A stretch of 64,000 nt of DNA from Flavobacteriaceae bacterium Ga0077528 (GCA_001464475.1 LNDX01000010.1:62001-126000); one strand, 5' to 3'. Counted from the first letter of the stretch, positions 37,354 to 45,724 are shown. The notes: generated by a model from the letters alone, not told the origin. A program made the numbers and translations.

Positions 37354-37423
37354 AAACATTAAAACCTTCAAAAAAACCCTCATTCCCAACCCAATTTCCC
37401 AAAAAAATTCAAAAATTTATCAT

Positions 37424-37456
37424 TTGTTTAATTTTTTTAGTACTTTTGTTTAACAA
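37424..37456 (+). promoter_or_regulatory. Candidate CarH operator and promoter, copy upstream of carH
   Basis: Three consecutive 11-base units are seen: TTGTTTAATTT (37424), TTTTAGTACTT (37435) and TTGTTTAACAA (37446). The same arrangement lies before crtI. A TAnnTTTG-type element TACTTTTG (37441-37448) is embedded in it, so bound regulator would block the promoter. CarH tetramers are known to bind tandem 11-bp direct repeats. The spacing from TTG to TACTTTTG is only 14 bases, shorter than usual. Confidence 0.55.
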
Positions 37457-37469
37457 AAATATCAAAACA

Positions 37470-38366
37470 ATGAACAGTGTTAAAAATACTTTCAGCATTA
37501 AAGACTTAGAAAACCTTTCAGGAATCAAGGCGCACACCATTAGAATATGGGAAAAACGATACAATGTTTTGGAACCTATGCGTACGGATACCAACATTCG
37601 TTTTTATGATTTGAATGCTTTACAGAAGCTTTTGAATATTACATTGTTGCACGATTATGGTTACAAAATTTCGAAAATTTCGAAAATGCCTCAAGAAAAA
37701 ATTCCTGAATTAGTTCGCGATATTGTTTCTGCTAAAAGTGCTAAAAGTCATGCTATAAGTTCTTTTAAAATGGCAATGATGAATTTTGATCAATCCTTGT
37801 TTTTTAATACATATAACACGCTTCTTTCAGAGAAATCTTTCAGAGAAATTTTTTATGAAGTATTTATTCCCTTAATGGAGGAAATTGGTTTCTTATGGCA
37901 ATCTGATACAATCACACCTGCACATGAACATTTTATTAGCTATTTGATAAAATTGAAGTTACTAACAAATACTGAGAAAATTCAAACACAGCAGCCTACA
38001 AGAAATGATAGATTATTTGTATTGTATCTTCCAATGAATGAAATACACGAACTGGGATTAATGTATCTTAATTACGAAATATTGCACAGTGGTTATAAAA
38101 CCATATATCTTGGCGAAAGTGTACCTCTAGAAAGTTTGAAAGATTTAAAAAAATATTTCGATAACATAACTTACATTTGCTACATGACGGTTGAACCAGA
38201 AAAGGCAGAAATCAACAATTATATGAAACAACTTAAAGAAGAAATTCTTGACGACACTTCAGAATTATGGTTGATGGGAAGAATGACTGAACATGTAGAA
38301 CAAAAAAACTTAAATAATAAAACGAGAATTTTTAAATCTATCAACGAACTAGTTGAAAACATATAA
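37470..38366 (+). CDS. carH: B12-dependent MerR-family regulator, CarH/LitR type
   Basis: I start at ATG 37470 (MNSVKNTFSIKDLENLSG); the TTG at 37446 lies inside the presumed operator. A MerR helix-turn-helix occupies about 1-70 (KAHTIRIWEKRYNVLEPMRTDTNIRFYD). The cobalamin module follows: the Wx9EH motif with W143, E153 and H154, and the B12-fold motif ExHxxG with E191, H193 and G196 (His193 as lower cobalt ligand). Known CarH proteins are adenosylcobalamin photoreceptors that repress carotenoid genes in the dark. The residue after W143 is Gln; in Thermus CarH it is the His that ligates cobalt after light. The gene precedes crtI-crtB-crtZ. Confidence 0.88.
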   Translation: MNSVKNTFSIKDLENLSGIKAHTIRIWEKRYNVLEPMRTDTNIRFYDLNALQKLLNITLLHDYGYKISKISKMPQEKIPELVRDIVSAKSAKSHAISSFKMAMMNFDQSLFFNTYNTLLSEKSFREIFYEVFIPLMEEIGFLWQSDTITPAHEHFISYLIKLKLLTNTEKIQTQQPTRNDRLFVLYLPMNEIHELGLMYLNYEILHSGYKTIYLGESVPLESLKDLKKYFDNITYICYMTVEPEKAEINNYMKQLKEEILDDTSELWLMGRMTEHVEQKNLNNKTRIFKSINELVENI

Positions 38367-38387
38367 ATTTTTCTTAAAACTTTTTTA

Positions 38388-38419
38388 TTGTTTAACTTTT
38401 TATTACTTTTGTTAAACAA
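38388..38419 (+). promoter_or_regulatory. Candidate CarH operator and promoter, copy upstream of crtI
   Basis: TTGTTTAACTT (38388), TTTTATTACTT (38398) and TTGTTAAACAA (38409) repeat the order of elements before carH; the middle units differ by one base. TACTTTTG at 38404-38411 is again embedded, and the crtI ATG follows within a few bases of the last unit. This supports control of carH and the crt genes by the same protein. Confidence 0.58.
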
Positions 38420-38421
38420 TT

Positions 38422-39820
38422 ATGAGAAAAAATATAAAAATAATAGGTTCAGGATTTTCGGCTTTGGCTGCAGCTTGCTATTTAGCAAAAGAAGGCAACA
38501 AAGTAACTATCTATGAAAAAAACAGCACCATTGGTGGTAGAGCTAGGCAACTAAAAAAAGATGGTTTCACTTTTGACATTGGACCAACTTGGTATTGGAT
38601 GCCCGACGTTTTTGAAAGATTCTTCAATGATTTCGGCAAAAAACCTTCTGATTATTACGAATTAATAAAACTTTCTCCAGCATACCAAGTGTATTTTGGA
38701 GTGAATGAATTTGTAACCATTGCAGACAATCTTCCAGAAATTATTACAACTTTCGAATCTATCGAAAAAGGTAGTGGTGAAAAATTGGCCTCTTTTATGA
38801 AAGAAGCACAAAGCAACTACGACATTGCTATCAAAGATTTAGTTTATCGTCCAGGAGTTTCGCCATTGGAATTGATTACAGTTGAAACTGCCTTAAAAGT
38901 AAACCAGTTTTTCGGAAATATTTCTAAAGACATTAGACGCCGATTTAAAAATAAAAAGTTAGTTCAAATATTAGAATTTCCAGTTTTGTTTTTAGGTGCA
39001 AAACCTTCCGATACGCCATCTTTCTATAACTTCATGAACTTTGCCGATTTCGGATTGGGAACTTGGCATCCAAAAAACGGAATGTATTCCGTAGTTCTTG
39101 CGATGGAACAATTGGCTAAAGAACTTGGAGTTACTATCAATGTGAATTCCAATATTGAAAAAATTGAAGTTACTGATGGAAAAGCAACAGCATTGGTTAT
39201 AAATGGTGAAAAAGTTGCTGCAGATATTATTTTATCAGGAGCAGATTATCATCATTCAGAAACTTTATTGGATGAAAAACATCGTGCTTACTCAGAAAAA
39301 TATTGCAAATATTGAACACCATTCATTGTTTTTTGACGTAGATTTTGATGTTCATGCTCAAGATATTTATGACAATCCGAAATGGCCGAAAGAACCATTG
39401 TTTTATGCAAGTTTTCCTTCTAAAACCGATTCAAATTCGGCTCCAGAGGGCAAAGAAGCTGCTATATTTTTGATTCCATTAGCACCTGGATTGAACGATA
39501 CAAATGAGTTACGTGAGCAGTATTTTGAAAAAATTATTACTCGTTTAGAAAAATTAACAGCGCAAAGTTTAAAAAATAATATTATCTTTAAAGAGTCGTT
39601 TTGTGTAAATGATTTTATAAAAGATTATAATTCATACAAAGGAAATGCATACGGAATGGCAAATACGTTATTACAAACAGCATTTTTAAGACCAAAATTG
39701 AAAAGTAAAAAAGTTAAAAGTTTATACTTTACTGGACAATTAACCGTTCCTGGACCAGGAGTTCCGCCAGCATTAATTTCGGGAAAACTTGTTGCAGATT
39801 TAATAAAAAAACACCGCTAA
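38422..39820 (+). pseudogene. crtI: Phytoene desaturase crtI, broken by an internal deletion with frameshift
   Basis: The first frame (38422-39315, 297 residues) has the FAD-binding N-terminus IKIIGSGFSALAAACYLAKEG and the family motifs IGPTWYWMPDVFERFF and FADFGLGTW, then stops shortly after YSEKY. The rest, in another frame from about 39300 to 39820, continues with NIEHHSLFFDVDFDVHAQDIY and the C-terminal FAD motif TGQLTVPGPGVPPALISGK. In relatives about 20 residues containing an APSSLLFY-type strand separate YSEKYW from the EHH motif, and these are absent. The lesion is therefore a deletion of roughly 60 bases, not a single-base slip. Neither half alone can be an active desaturase, so lycopene synthesis should be blocked unless another copy exists. 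Confidence 0.85.
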
Positions 39821-39831
39821 AATTTAAATAG

Positions 39832-40671
39832 ATGAAATCACTTTTTGACACCGTATCTTTTGAATGTAGCAAGAATGTAACCAAGTCGTACAGCACTTCG
39901 TTCTCCTCTGCTGTAAAAATGTTGGCTCCAAGTATCCGACAAGACATTTATAATATTTATGGTTTTGTTCGTTTTGCAGACGAAATTGTTGATTCCTTTC
40001 ATGATTACAACAAAGAAGAGCTGTTCAATTTATTTGAAAAAGATTTGGAAGCCGCTTTACAAAGCAAAATCAGTTTGAATCCGATATTGAATTCATTTCA
40101 GCACACGGTTCACAAATATGAAATTCCAAATGAATTGATTGATGCTTTTATGAAAAGTATGAAACTTGATTTGATAAAATCGGAATACAAAACAAAAGAA
40201 GAATATAACGAATACATTTATGGTTCGGCAGATGTTGTAGGTTTGATGTGTTTGAAGGTTTTTGTAAACGGAAACGAAGCAAAATATGAAGAGTTGAAAC
40301 ATTCAGCAATGCGATTGGGTTCGGCATTTCAAAAAGTAAATTTCCTTAGAGATTTAAAAGCCGATTTTGAAGATTTAAGTCGTACTTACTTTCCGAATAC
40401 CGATTTAACAAAATTAGATGAAGCTTCAAAAAATGAAATCATTAGAGAAATAGAAGCCGATTTTGAAGCAGGTTATCAAGGAATTGTTGGATTGCCATTG
40501 GAAGCTAAATTTGGTGTTTATACAGCTTACATTTATTACAAAAAATTGCTTTCCAAATTAAAGAAAACGCCTTCAACTGAAATTAAAAATACTAGAATTA
40601 GAGTTCCAGATTATCAAAAATATGGGCTTTTTGCTAAATGTTATTTTTCTTATAAATTAAATATTATATAA
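39832..40671 (+). CDS. crtB: Phytoene synthase
   Basis: This 279-residue enzyme joins two geranylgeranyl diphosphates into phytoene, the first carotenoid step. The two Asp-rich motifs that bind Mg-diphosphate are present: FADEIVDSFHDY (about 46-57) and NFLRDLKADFEDLSRTYFP (about 169-187). SYSTSFSSAVKML at the start and YIYGSADVVGLMC are also diagnostic. It starts 11 bases after the broken crtI and 3 bases before crtZ. The gene itself looks intact. Confidence 0.95.
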   Translation: MKSLFDTVSFECSKNVTKSYSTSFSSAVKMLAPSIRQDIYNIYGFVRFADEIVDSFHDYNKEELFNLFEKDLEAALQSKISLNPILNSFQHTVHKYEIPNELIDAFMKSMKLDLIKSEYKTKEEYNEYIYGSADVVGLMCLKVFVNGNEAKYEELKHSAMRLGSAFQKVNFLRDLKADFEDLSRTYFPNTDLTKLDEASKNEIIREIEADFEAGYQGIVGLPLEAKFGVYTAYIYYKKLLSKLKKTPSTEIKNTRIRVPDYQKYGLFAKCYFSYKLNII

Positions 40672-40674
40672 ATT

Positions 40675-41118
40675 ATGTGGTTACACGTATTAGTTTTTGT
40701 TCTAACGTTTGTCTTAATGGAATTTATGGCTTGGTTTACTCATAAGTATGTTATGCACGGCTTTTTATGGTCACTTCATGCAGACCATCACAAAAAAGAT
40801 CATGATTCGTGGTTTGAAAGAAATGATGCATTTTTTATCTTTTATGCAGTGGTAAGTATCGGATGTTTTTTATTATGGCAAAAAGGAATACTAGAAATTG
40901 GAATTTCAATTGGATTAGGAATTTTTGCCTACGGATTGGCTTATTTTATTGTACATGACATTTTTATACATCAACGTTTTAAATTGTTTAGAAATGCCAA
41001 CAATATTTATGCAAAAGGTGTAAGAAGAGCTCACAAAATGCATCATAAACATATTGGTAAAGGTGATGGTGAATGTTTTGGAATGTTGTTTGTTCCGTTA
41101 AAATATTTCAAAAAATAA
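40675..41118 (+). CDS. crtZ: Beta-carotene hydroxylase
   Basis: This 147-residue membrane protein adds 3-hydroxyl groups to beta-carotene to give zeaxanthin. The histidine motifs of the non-heme di-iron family are all present: HKYVMHG (about 23-29), HADHHKKDH (about 35-43), HDIFIHQRF (about 96-104) and HKMHHKH (about 121-127). The helices match the CrtZ pattern. It is last in the crtI-crtB-crtZ operon. No lycopene cyclase gene is visible in the window. The gene looks intact although crtI upstream is broken. Confidence 0.94.
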   Translation: MWLHVLVFVLTFVLMEFMAWFTHKYVMHGFLWSLHADHHKKDHDSWFERNDAFFIFYAVVSIGCFLLWQKGILEIGISIGLGIFAYGLAYFIVHDIFIHQRFKLFRNANNIYAKGVRRAHKMHHKHIGKGDGECFGMLFVPLKYFKK

Positions 41119-41150
41119 AAAAATCCGATTCGTAATGAATCGGATTTTTT
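41117..41150. terminator. Bidirectional terminator
   Basis: AAATCCGATTC and GAATCGGATTT form an 11-bp stem around GTAAT, with A and T runs on either side. It ends crtZ and the convergent DUF4252 operon. Confidence 0.92.
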
Positions 41151-41190
41151 GTTTTACAACTAACCTTAACCTTTATAATTATTAAAATAA

Positions 41191-41727
41191 CTATTTCATT
41201 AATCCTTTTAATGCTTCTAACTGTTTCATATCGATATTCGATTCTTTCAAAACCGATAGAAAAGTCATAGCATCTGCAGGATTCATATCTTTTCCTAAAA
41301 TTCTAACTACAGCAAATCCGTTATCGCTTTTAGTTCCGTAAAGGATGAATTCATCTATATGGTCTTCATCACCAACAAAGCTTATTGAAGCTCCATCTTT
41401 ACCAGAACCAAATTTCATTAATTGCTGATAATTGATAGTGTCTTTAAGAATCTCATTGATTTTCTTTCTTTCTACATCAAACTCCGATTTGTTTTTATCG
41501 TTAATTTGATAAGCCAAAATATTCATTTTTTCAAAAGATGACAATGCTTTACTTTGATCTGCTGTTAACTTGGTTTTATCTAAATTCAATATACTTGGAG
41601 AAACATCTACAACCACAAAACCAGGTTTTTCTTGATTGTCAACAAAATATTTCTGTAAAGTTGGCTCCGAATTACAACTGAATAAAAGTAAACTCAAAGC
41701 GATAGCTAAAAAGGTGATTACTCTCAT
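41191..41727 (-). CDS. DUF4252 lipoprotein
   Basis: This 178-residue protein has the lipobox LLLFSC (Cys about 18) and a DUF4252 fold with alternating short strands and helices: FVVVDVSPSILNL, SFEKMNILAYQIND, EFILYGTKSDNGFAVVRILGKDMNP. It is last in a four-gene operon behind a sigma factor, a membrane anti-sigma-like protein and a second DUF4252 protein. DUF4252 proteins are common in Bacteroidota next to ECF sigma factors. Their role is unknown. Confidence 0.88.
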   Translation of the reverse strand: MRVITFLAIALSLLLFSCNSEPTLQKYFVDNQEKPGFVVVDVSPSILNLDKTKLTADQSKALSSFEKMNILAYQINDKNKSEFDVERKKINEILKDTINYQQLMKFGSGKDGASISFVGDEDHIDEFILYGTKSDNGFAVVRILGKDMNPADAMTFLSVLKESNIDMKQLEALKGLMK

Positions 41728-41731
41728 GATG

Positions 41732-42247
41732 TTATTTTTTACTAGCTTTTTTCAACTCTGCGCCACCAGGTAAATCCATTTTATCTGTAAGTGCAGAAAG
41801 CTCATCTAAATTAAAGTTTCCTGTTAAAGACATCAATACAGACTCTTCTTTTCCTGAACCTTCAATGAACATTAAAAGTTCTTTTACTTGAGAATCTGTT
41901 GCTCCAGATTTTACATAAATTTTTACTGTTTTACCTTTTTCGTTAATTCGCATCAACTCTTCTAATCCAGCAGTTTTGATATATTTATCAGCAACTGCTT
42001 TCATATCATCACTTTTTTTGTCATTAGCAGTTACAAACACTTTTAAGTTGTCTAACTTCTTGATTAAGTTGATGTATTGTTGCGATTGCTTGTCTTTAGC
42101 ATCTAATTTACTCAACATTGTAAACATTTTTTTATTTACAACAACAGCAGTGATATCGTCTTGATTATCAAATTTATCAAAGACTGATTGTGCAAATAAT
42201 GTATTAGAAACTAATACTAAAGCGATAATTAAAATTATTTTTCTCAT
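41732..42247 (-). CDS. DUF4252 secreted protein
   Basis: I start at the ATG at 42247, which gives the signal peptide MRKIILIIALVLVSNTLFAQ. An upstream in-frame ATG would add a hydrophilic stretch. The mature protein of about 150 residues is a DUF4252 domain (DITAVVVNKKMFTMLSKL, LDNLKVFVTANDK, VKIYVKSGATD). Unlike its neighbour at 41191 it lacks a lipobox cysteine. It lies 4 bases upstream of that gene and 25 bases after the anti-sigma-like gene. Confidence 0.85.
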   Translation of the reverse strand: MRKIILIIALVLVSNTLFAQSVFDKFDNQDDITAVVVNKKMFTMLSKLDAKDKQSQQYINLIKKLDNLKVFVTANDKKSDDMKAVADKYIKTAGLEELMRINEKGKTVKIYVKSGATDSQVKELLMFIEGSGKEESVLMSLTGNFNLDELSALTDKMDLPGGAELKKASKK

Positions 42248-42272
42248 GATTTCTATTCGTTTTTTTGACTGA

Positions 42273-42725
42273 TTATTTTTTAAAAATTCTATTTTTTGAT
42301 TGTTCATATTCATTAATATAACTTACACTTTCTATGCCAGTATTTAAATGTTCTGAAACTAATGCTAAAGCTTTCTCTGTTTGTTGAAGTGCCAACTCCG
42401 GATTATCTTCTGGAGAACAAGCTACAAATTGTTCTTCTTTATCATTATTAAAGTACATCATCGTACCAACACCAAGCATTACAACAACTGATGCTGCAAT
42501 AGATAACCACAATACGACATTTCGTTTTTTAGTTTGTAGTGGAATTTCTTGCGTAAACTGTTGTTCTTTTGCTTGAGAGAAATAACCAAAAATGGTTTGG
42601 TATTGTTTCAAATGCTGCGCAACATCTGTAGAAGAAAAATAAACTTTTAATTCATTTTCTTCGGCAATACTTGTTTCTCCTTCAAAGTATTTGTCTATTA
42701 AATTTTCTATTCTATCCAATGCCAT
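42273..42725 (-). CDS. Single-pass membrane protein, probable anti-sigma factor
   Basis: This 150-residue protein has a cytoplasmic N-terminus (ALDRIENLIDKYFEGETSIAEENELKVYF) typical of Bacteroidota anti-sigma partners, one membrane helix (about 69-91, VVLWLSIAASVVVMLGVGTMMYF) and a short outer part with ACSPEDNPELALQQTEKAL. Its start overlaps the sigma gene end by 14 bases. I infer that it holds the sigma factor inactive at the membrane, with the DUF4252 proteins as outside partners. Confidence 0.78.
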   Translation of the reverse strand: MALDRIENLIDKYFEGETSIAEENELKVYFSSTDVAQHLKQYQTIFGYFSQAKEQQFTQEIPLQTKKRNVVLWLSIAASVVVMLGVGTMMYFNNDKEEQFVACSPEDNPELALQQTEKALALVSEHLNTGIESVSYINEYEQSKNRIFKK

Positions 42726-43221
42726 AATTATGTGTTTTGGTCATTATTTCTCTAATCGTTTTTCTAGCTCGTGAAAGTGCTACTCTAATAGTTGCCTCGC
42801 TCATGTCTAGTATTTTTGCAATATCTTCAAATTCGTATTGCTCAATGTCTCTCATTTGAATAATCAACTTTTGCTGTTCTGGCAAATCGTTAATTATTTT
42901 TTCAACCCAGCTCAAACTATCTTCATCCTCTAACTTTTGTTGCAAACTTGCCTGATTGTCAGTGTAATTATTGTGAACAATCGTCATATTACTTGCTCGT
43001 TTAGACTTTAATTGATCTAGACAATAATTCTTTGTCATAGTCATTGCCATAGCTTCAACACTTTTCAATTCTGATAGTGTTTCATTTTTAGTCCACAATT
43101 TTACAAGAACTTCCTGAGTTGCATCTTCTGCTTCTTCTGTGCTTACGAGTAGTCGTTTTGCCAATCTAAAGAGTTTATCTTTAAATGGTGAAACTATCTT
43201 TATGAACTCGTTTTGTTGCAT
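42712..43221 (-). CDS. ECF-type RNA polymerase sigma factor
   Basis: This 169-residue sigma-70 family protein has region 2 (FKDKLFRLAKRLLVSTEEAEDATQEVLVKLW, about 13-43) and region 4 (LPEQQKLIIQMRDIEQYEFEDIAKILDMSEATIRVALSRARKTI, about 116-159), without regions 1 and 3. It recruits RNA polymerase to a specific regulon. It heads an operon with the anti-sigma-like protein and two DUF4252 proteins, so the operon is probably autoregulated in response to an envelope signal. Confidence 0.92.
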   Translation of the reverse strand: MQQNEFIKIVSPFKDKLFRLAKRLLVSTEEAEDATQEVLVKLWTKNETLSELKSVEAMAMTMTKNYCLDQLKSKRASNMTIVHNNYTDNQASLQQKLEDEDSLSWVEKIINDLPEQQKLIIQMRDIEQYEFEDIAKILDMSEATIRVALSRARKTIREIMTKTHNYGIG

Positions 43222-43291
43222 TTGTTTGGTTGGTTATATAGTGAAGACGAGTCACTATTTATTTTGTTACAAGATACTTTAATTTTTTTAC

Positions 43292-43332
43292 AAAAAAATA
43301 ACGCTTTCAAAGAAAATCCTCTGAAAGCGTTA
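43292..43332 (-). terminator. Terminator of the B12 TonB receptor gene
   Basis: On the minus strand TAACGCTTTCA and TGAAAGCGTTA form an 11-bp stem, followed by a run of seven Ts. Confidence 0.92.
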
Positions 43333-43354
43333 TAAACAAAACAATTTAAAATTT

Positions 43355-45307
43355 TTACAAACTGATATTCAATCCTAATCTGAAGTTTCTACCACGTGTT
43401 GAATAACCAATATTTTCTGTAAAGTCTTCATTTAAAATATTAGTAGCAGCTCCAAAAATTGACAATCTGTTTTTTATCAATTCATATTTTACTAAAGCAT
43501 TAACCAATTGATAAGAACCTAGTTTTACTGAAGCTGTTCCAAAAGTGTTTCCATCAAAGTAAACATCTTTTCTACCATCTAAGTATTGATAATTTACATT
43601 GAAAAACAATCTTTTTGAAGCAAAATAATCAACTGAAGCATTAGCTTTATGCTTTGGAATCAATCGATCTAAATTTTTATCTACTTGAGTAAAGGTATAA
43701 TTGGCGTTTAGTTTAAACTTACTATTTAAAGTATAACTCAACTCAGTCTCTACTCCTTTTGCTTTATTAGTTCCTTCAATATTAATATAATAGGAATCAA
43801 AAGTTACATTATCAAAATAAAATCCGAAACTATTATTTTGTTCTCTGTGAAAAGCGACTGCGTTAAAAATTAATTTTTTATCTAATAATCCAACTTCAAA
43901 TCCAGCTTCGATAGTCGCGTTTTTTTCTGGTGTTAATTTAGTATTTCCAAATTCTGAATACAATTGATATAAACTTGGAGTTACATAAGCTGTACTATAA
44001 GAAGCTAACAATTTTACCGGAACATCTTTTCCAAAACTAAACGAAGGATTGATATTGTAAACTACTTGATTTCCATATTCACTATGAACATTTAGTCTTG
44101 CACCAGCATTAATATTCAATCCGAATTTAGAAGTGTAAACTCCTGTCAAATAAGGATCAATCATATTGAATTTTGTTGCTTCCCTAGTGATATTAGCATA
44201 AGGAGTTTCACTTAACATATCGTAAAATTGATAATTTACTCCGGTTACTAAAAAGAAATCGGATGTAACTTTATATTTATTGAAAGCATCTAAATTAATA
44301 CCTCTTGATTCATAAAGAGAATTTTCTATAACACTTGTCCAAGAATTAAACTCCGAATAATCACGTTGTAACTTTGTAAAACTCGAATTAATTACAAACT
44401 CACCGCGATTGTATTTATATTTTGGAGAAAATCCGAAGCGAAATTGTTCAGTATTACTTTTATTCAAATCGGTGTCATTAAAACCTGTATTATCAAACGA
44501 AAAATCATAATCGTTTTTTAGGACATCATAATTTCCGAAGAAATCTAAAGTCAATTTCTCTGATGCTTTAAAACCAATTTTAGACATATAATTAACTCTT
44601 GAAAATCGGTCGTTTTCATAGGTTTGATTTTCTGGAGCAGCAATTTGAGACATTCCATCTGATTCAGTACTATTGATTGACGCTAAATAATTCACTTTTT
44701 TTACTGTTCCATTTACAGAAAAACCTTGATTAAAATCTTGACCATTGTATTTACTATTAGTCGAAGTGTTATTGGAACCAATATTTACATAAGCGTTAGC
44801 TTGAATTGGCTTTTTGCTAGATTTTTTAAGAATAATATTGATAACAGCAGTGGCTGCTCCAGTTCCATATAGTGTGCTAGCGGCACCTTTCATAATTTCG
44901 ATACTTTCTACTTGATCAACTGGAAGTAAACGCAAGTCATATTCGAAACTAATTCCGGATGCATCTGTTACAGGATTTCCGTCTATCAAAACTAAAACTT
45001 GTTGATTTTTTCCACCACGAATGTAATAACCTAAGTTCTTTCCGTTGGCAGATTGATTTCCGTTAATTTCAACACCTACAACCGAACTTAAAACAGTAGC
45101 TAAAGATTGTCCCGATTTTTTCTGAAGTTCTTGGGCAGAAATTTTGGTGATTACTTTTCCAGATTTTTCTTTGCTTTGCGCAAATTTGGTATCCGAAATT
45201 ACCAATTCTTGAAGTTGATTCACTTTAGTGGAATCTTTTTCTTGGGCATAGCCACAAGTTGACATCAATGCTACAATTGCACTGATACGAATGAAATTTT
45301 TGTTCAT
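43355..45307 (-). CDS. btuB: TonB-dependent outer-membrane receptor for cobalamin (BtuB-like)
   Basis: This 650-residue protein has a signal peptide (to about 21), a TonB-box-like stretch (LQELVISDTKFAQ), a plug domain (about 50-170, with VLVLIDGNPVTDASG and VESIEIMKGAASTLYGTGAATAVINI) and a 22-strand barrel ending in an aromatic-rich NFRLGLNISL. The cobalamin riboswitch directly upstream and the divergent B12 transport genes point to vitamin B12 or a corrinoid as ligand. Energy comes from TonB-ExbBD encoded elsewhere. No SusD partner is present, consistent with a BtuB rather than a glycan receptor. Confidence 0.92.
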   Translation of the reverse strand: MNKNFIRISAIVALMSTCGYAQEKDSTKVNQLQELVISDTKFAQSKEKSGKVITKISAQELQKKSGQSLATVLSSVVGVEINGNQSANGKNLGYYIRGGKNQQVLVLIDGNPVTDASGISFEYDLRLLPVDQVESIEIMKGAASTLYGTGAATAVINIILKKSSKKPIQANAYVNIGSNNTSTNSKYNGQDFNQGFSVNGTVKKVNYLASINSTESDGMSQIAAPENQTYENDRFSRVNYMSKIGFKASEKLTLDFFGNYDVLKNDYDFSFDNTGFNDTDLNKSNTEQFRFGFSPKYKYNRGEFVINSSFTKLQRDYSEFNSWTSVIENSLYESRGINLDAFNKYKVTSDFFLVTGVNYQFYDMLSETPYANITREATKFNMIDPYLTGVYTSKFGLNINAGARLNVHSEYGNQVVYNINPSFSFGKDVPVKLLASYSTAYVTPSLYQLYSEFGNTKLTPEKNATIEAGFEVGLLDKKLIFNAVAFHREQNNSFGFYFDNVTFDSYYINIEGTNKAKGVETELSYTLNSKFKLNANYTFTQVDKNLDRLIPKHKANASVDYFASKRLFFNVNYQYLDGRKDVYFDGNTFGTASVKLGSYQLVNALVKYELIKNRLSIFGAATNILNEDFTENIGYSTRGRNFRLGLNISL

Positions 45308-45399
45308 TTTTTTTGTTAAACAATAATTTAATAATAATGGGAGAAAAGCACAGAATTACCCATACCCAAACCTTTTTTCCCGAAAGTTTGATACTCAGT

Positions 45400-45690
45400 G
45401 TATAGGGCAGGTCTCCTGGCTTGCGTCTTGATGTTTACCTTCTCATTTTAGATTTAGGATTTAGGATTTTTAGATTTAGGATTTTAAAGTCTTAATCAAA
45501 AATTCTTCGTTCCAAAATATTCAAACAATGGTTTTGTAGATAACAACAAGCTTTGTAGCATACAGTTGCGGGTACAGCTTTGGATTTAAGATATTAGATT
45601 TAGCTATTAGATTTTTAATCTGCAAACTGAAATCTGAAATCTGTTACCAAATTCCCTTTTAATGTTTCTCTGAAAAAATTCAAAGTCACA
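45400..45690 (-). ncRNA. Cobalamin riboswitch in the btuB leader
   Basis: Reading the minus strand, conserved pieces occur in the right order: TTAAAAGGGAA (near 45655), the core GCTGTACCCGCAACTGTA (45561-45578), CCATTG (near 45525), GACGCAAG, and the B12 box AGCCAGGAGACCTGCC (45406-45421). Binding of adenosylcobalamin should switch off btuB expression. A TAnnTTTG-type element TACATTTG lies just upstream (45713-45706). The variable arms contain simple repeats of ATCCTAAATCTA type. The leader continues about 90 bases to the btuB start. Confidence 0.93.
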
Positions 45691-45705
45691 ACCGAAATAC
45701 GACTG

Positions 45706-45713
45706 CAAATGTA
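45706..45713 (-). promoter_or_regulatory. Likely -7 element of the riboswitch-btuB transcript
   Basis: TACATTTG on the minus strand matches the TAnnTTTG consensus and would start transcription about 8-10 bases later, at the 5' edge of the riboswitch. No TTG lies at the usual distance, so the -33 element is missing or weak. Confidence 0.4.
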
Positions 45714-45724
45714 GATTAATTGTT

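Noticed and set aside
38422..39820. crtI as two separate functional genes or a programmed frameshift
   Set aside because: The second frame lacks a plausible start, and residues are missing at the junction, so frameshifting alone would not restore the protein.
45313..45323. TTGTTTAACAA upstream of btuB as a third CarH operator
   Set aside because: Only one 11-bp unit is present, without the tandem arrangement seen at carH and crtI, and it lies after the riboswitch. Similar single sites occur at 12128 and (partly) at 13592, so chance is likely.
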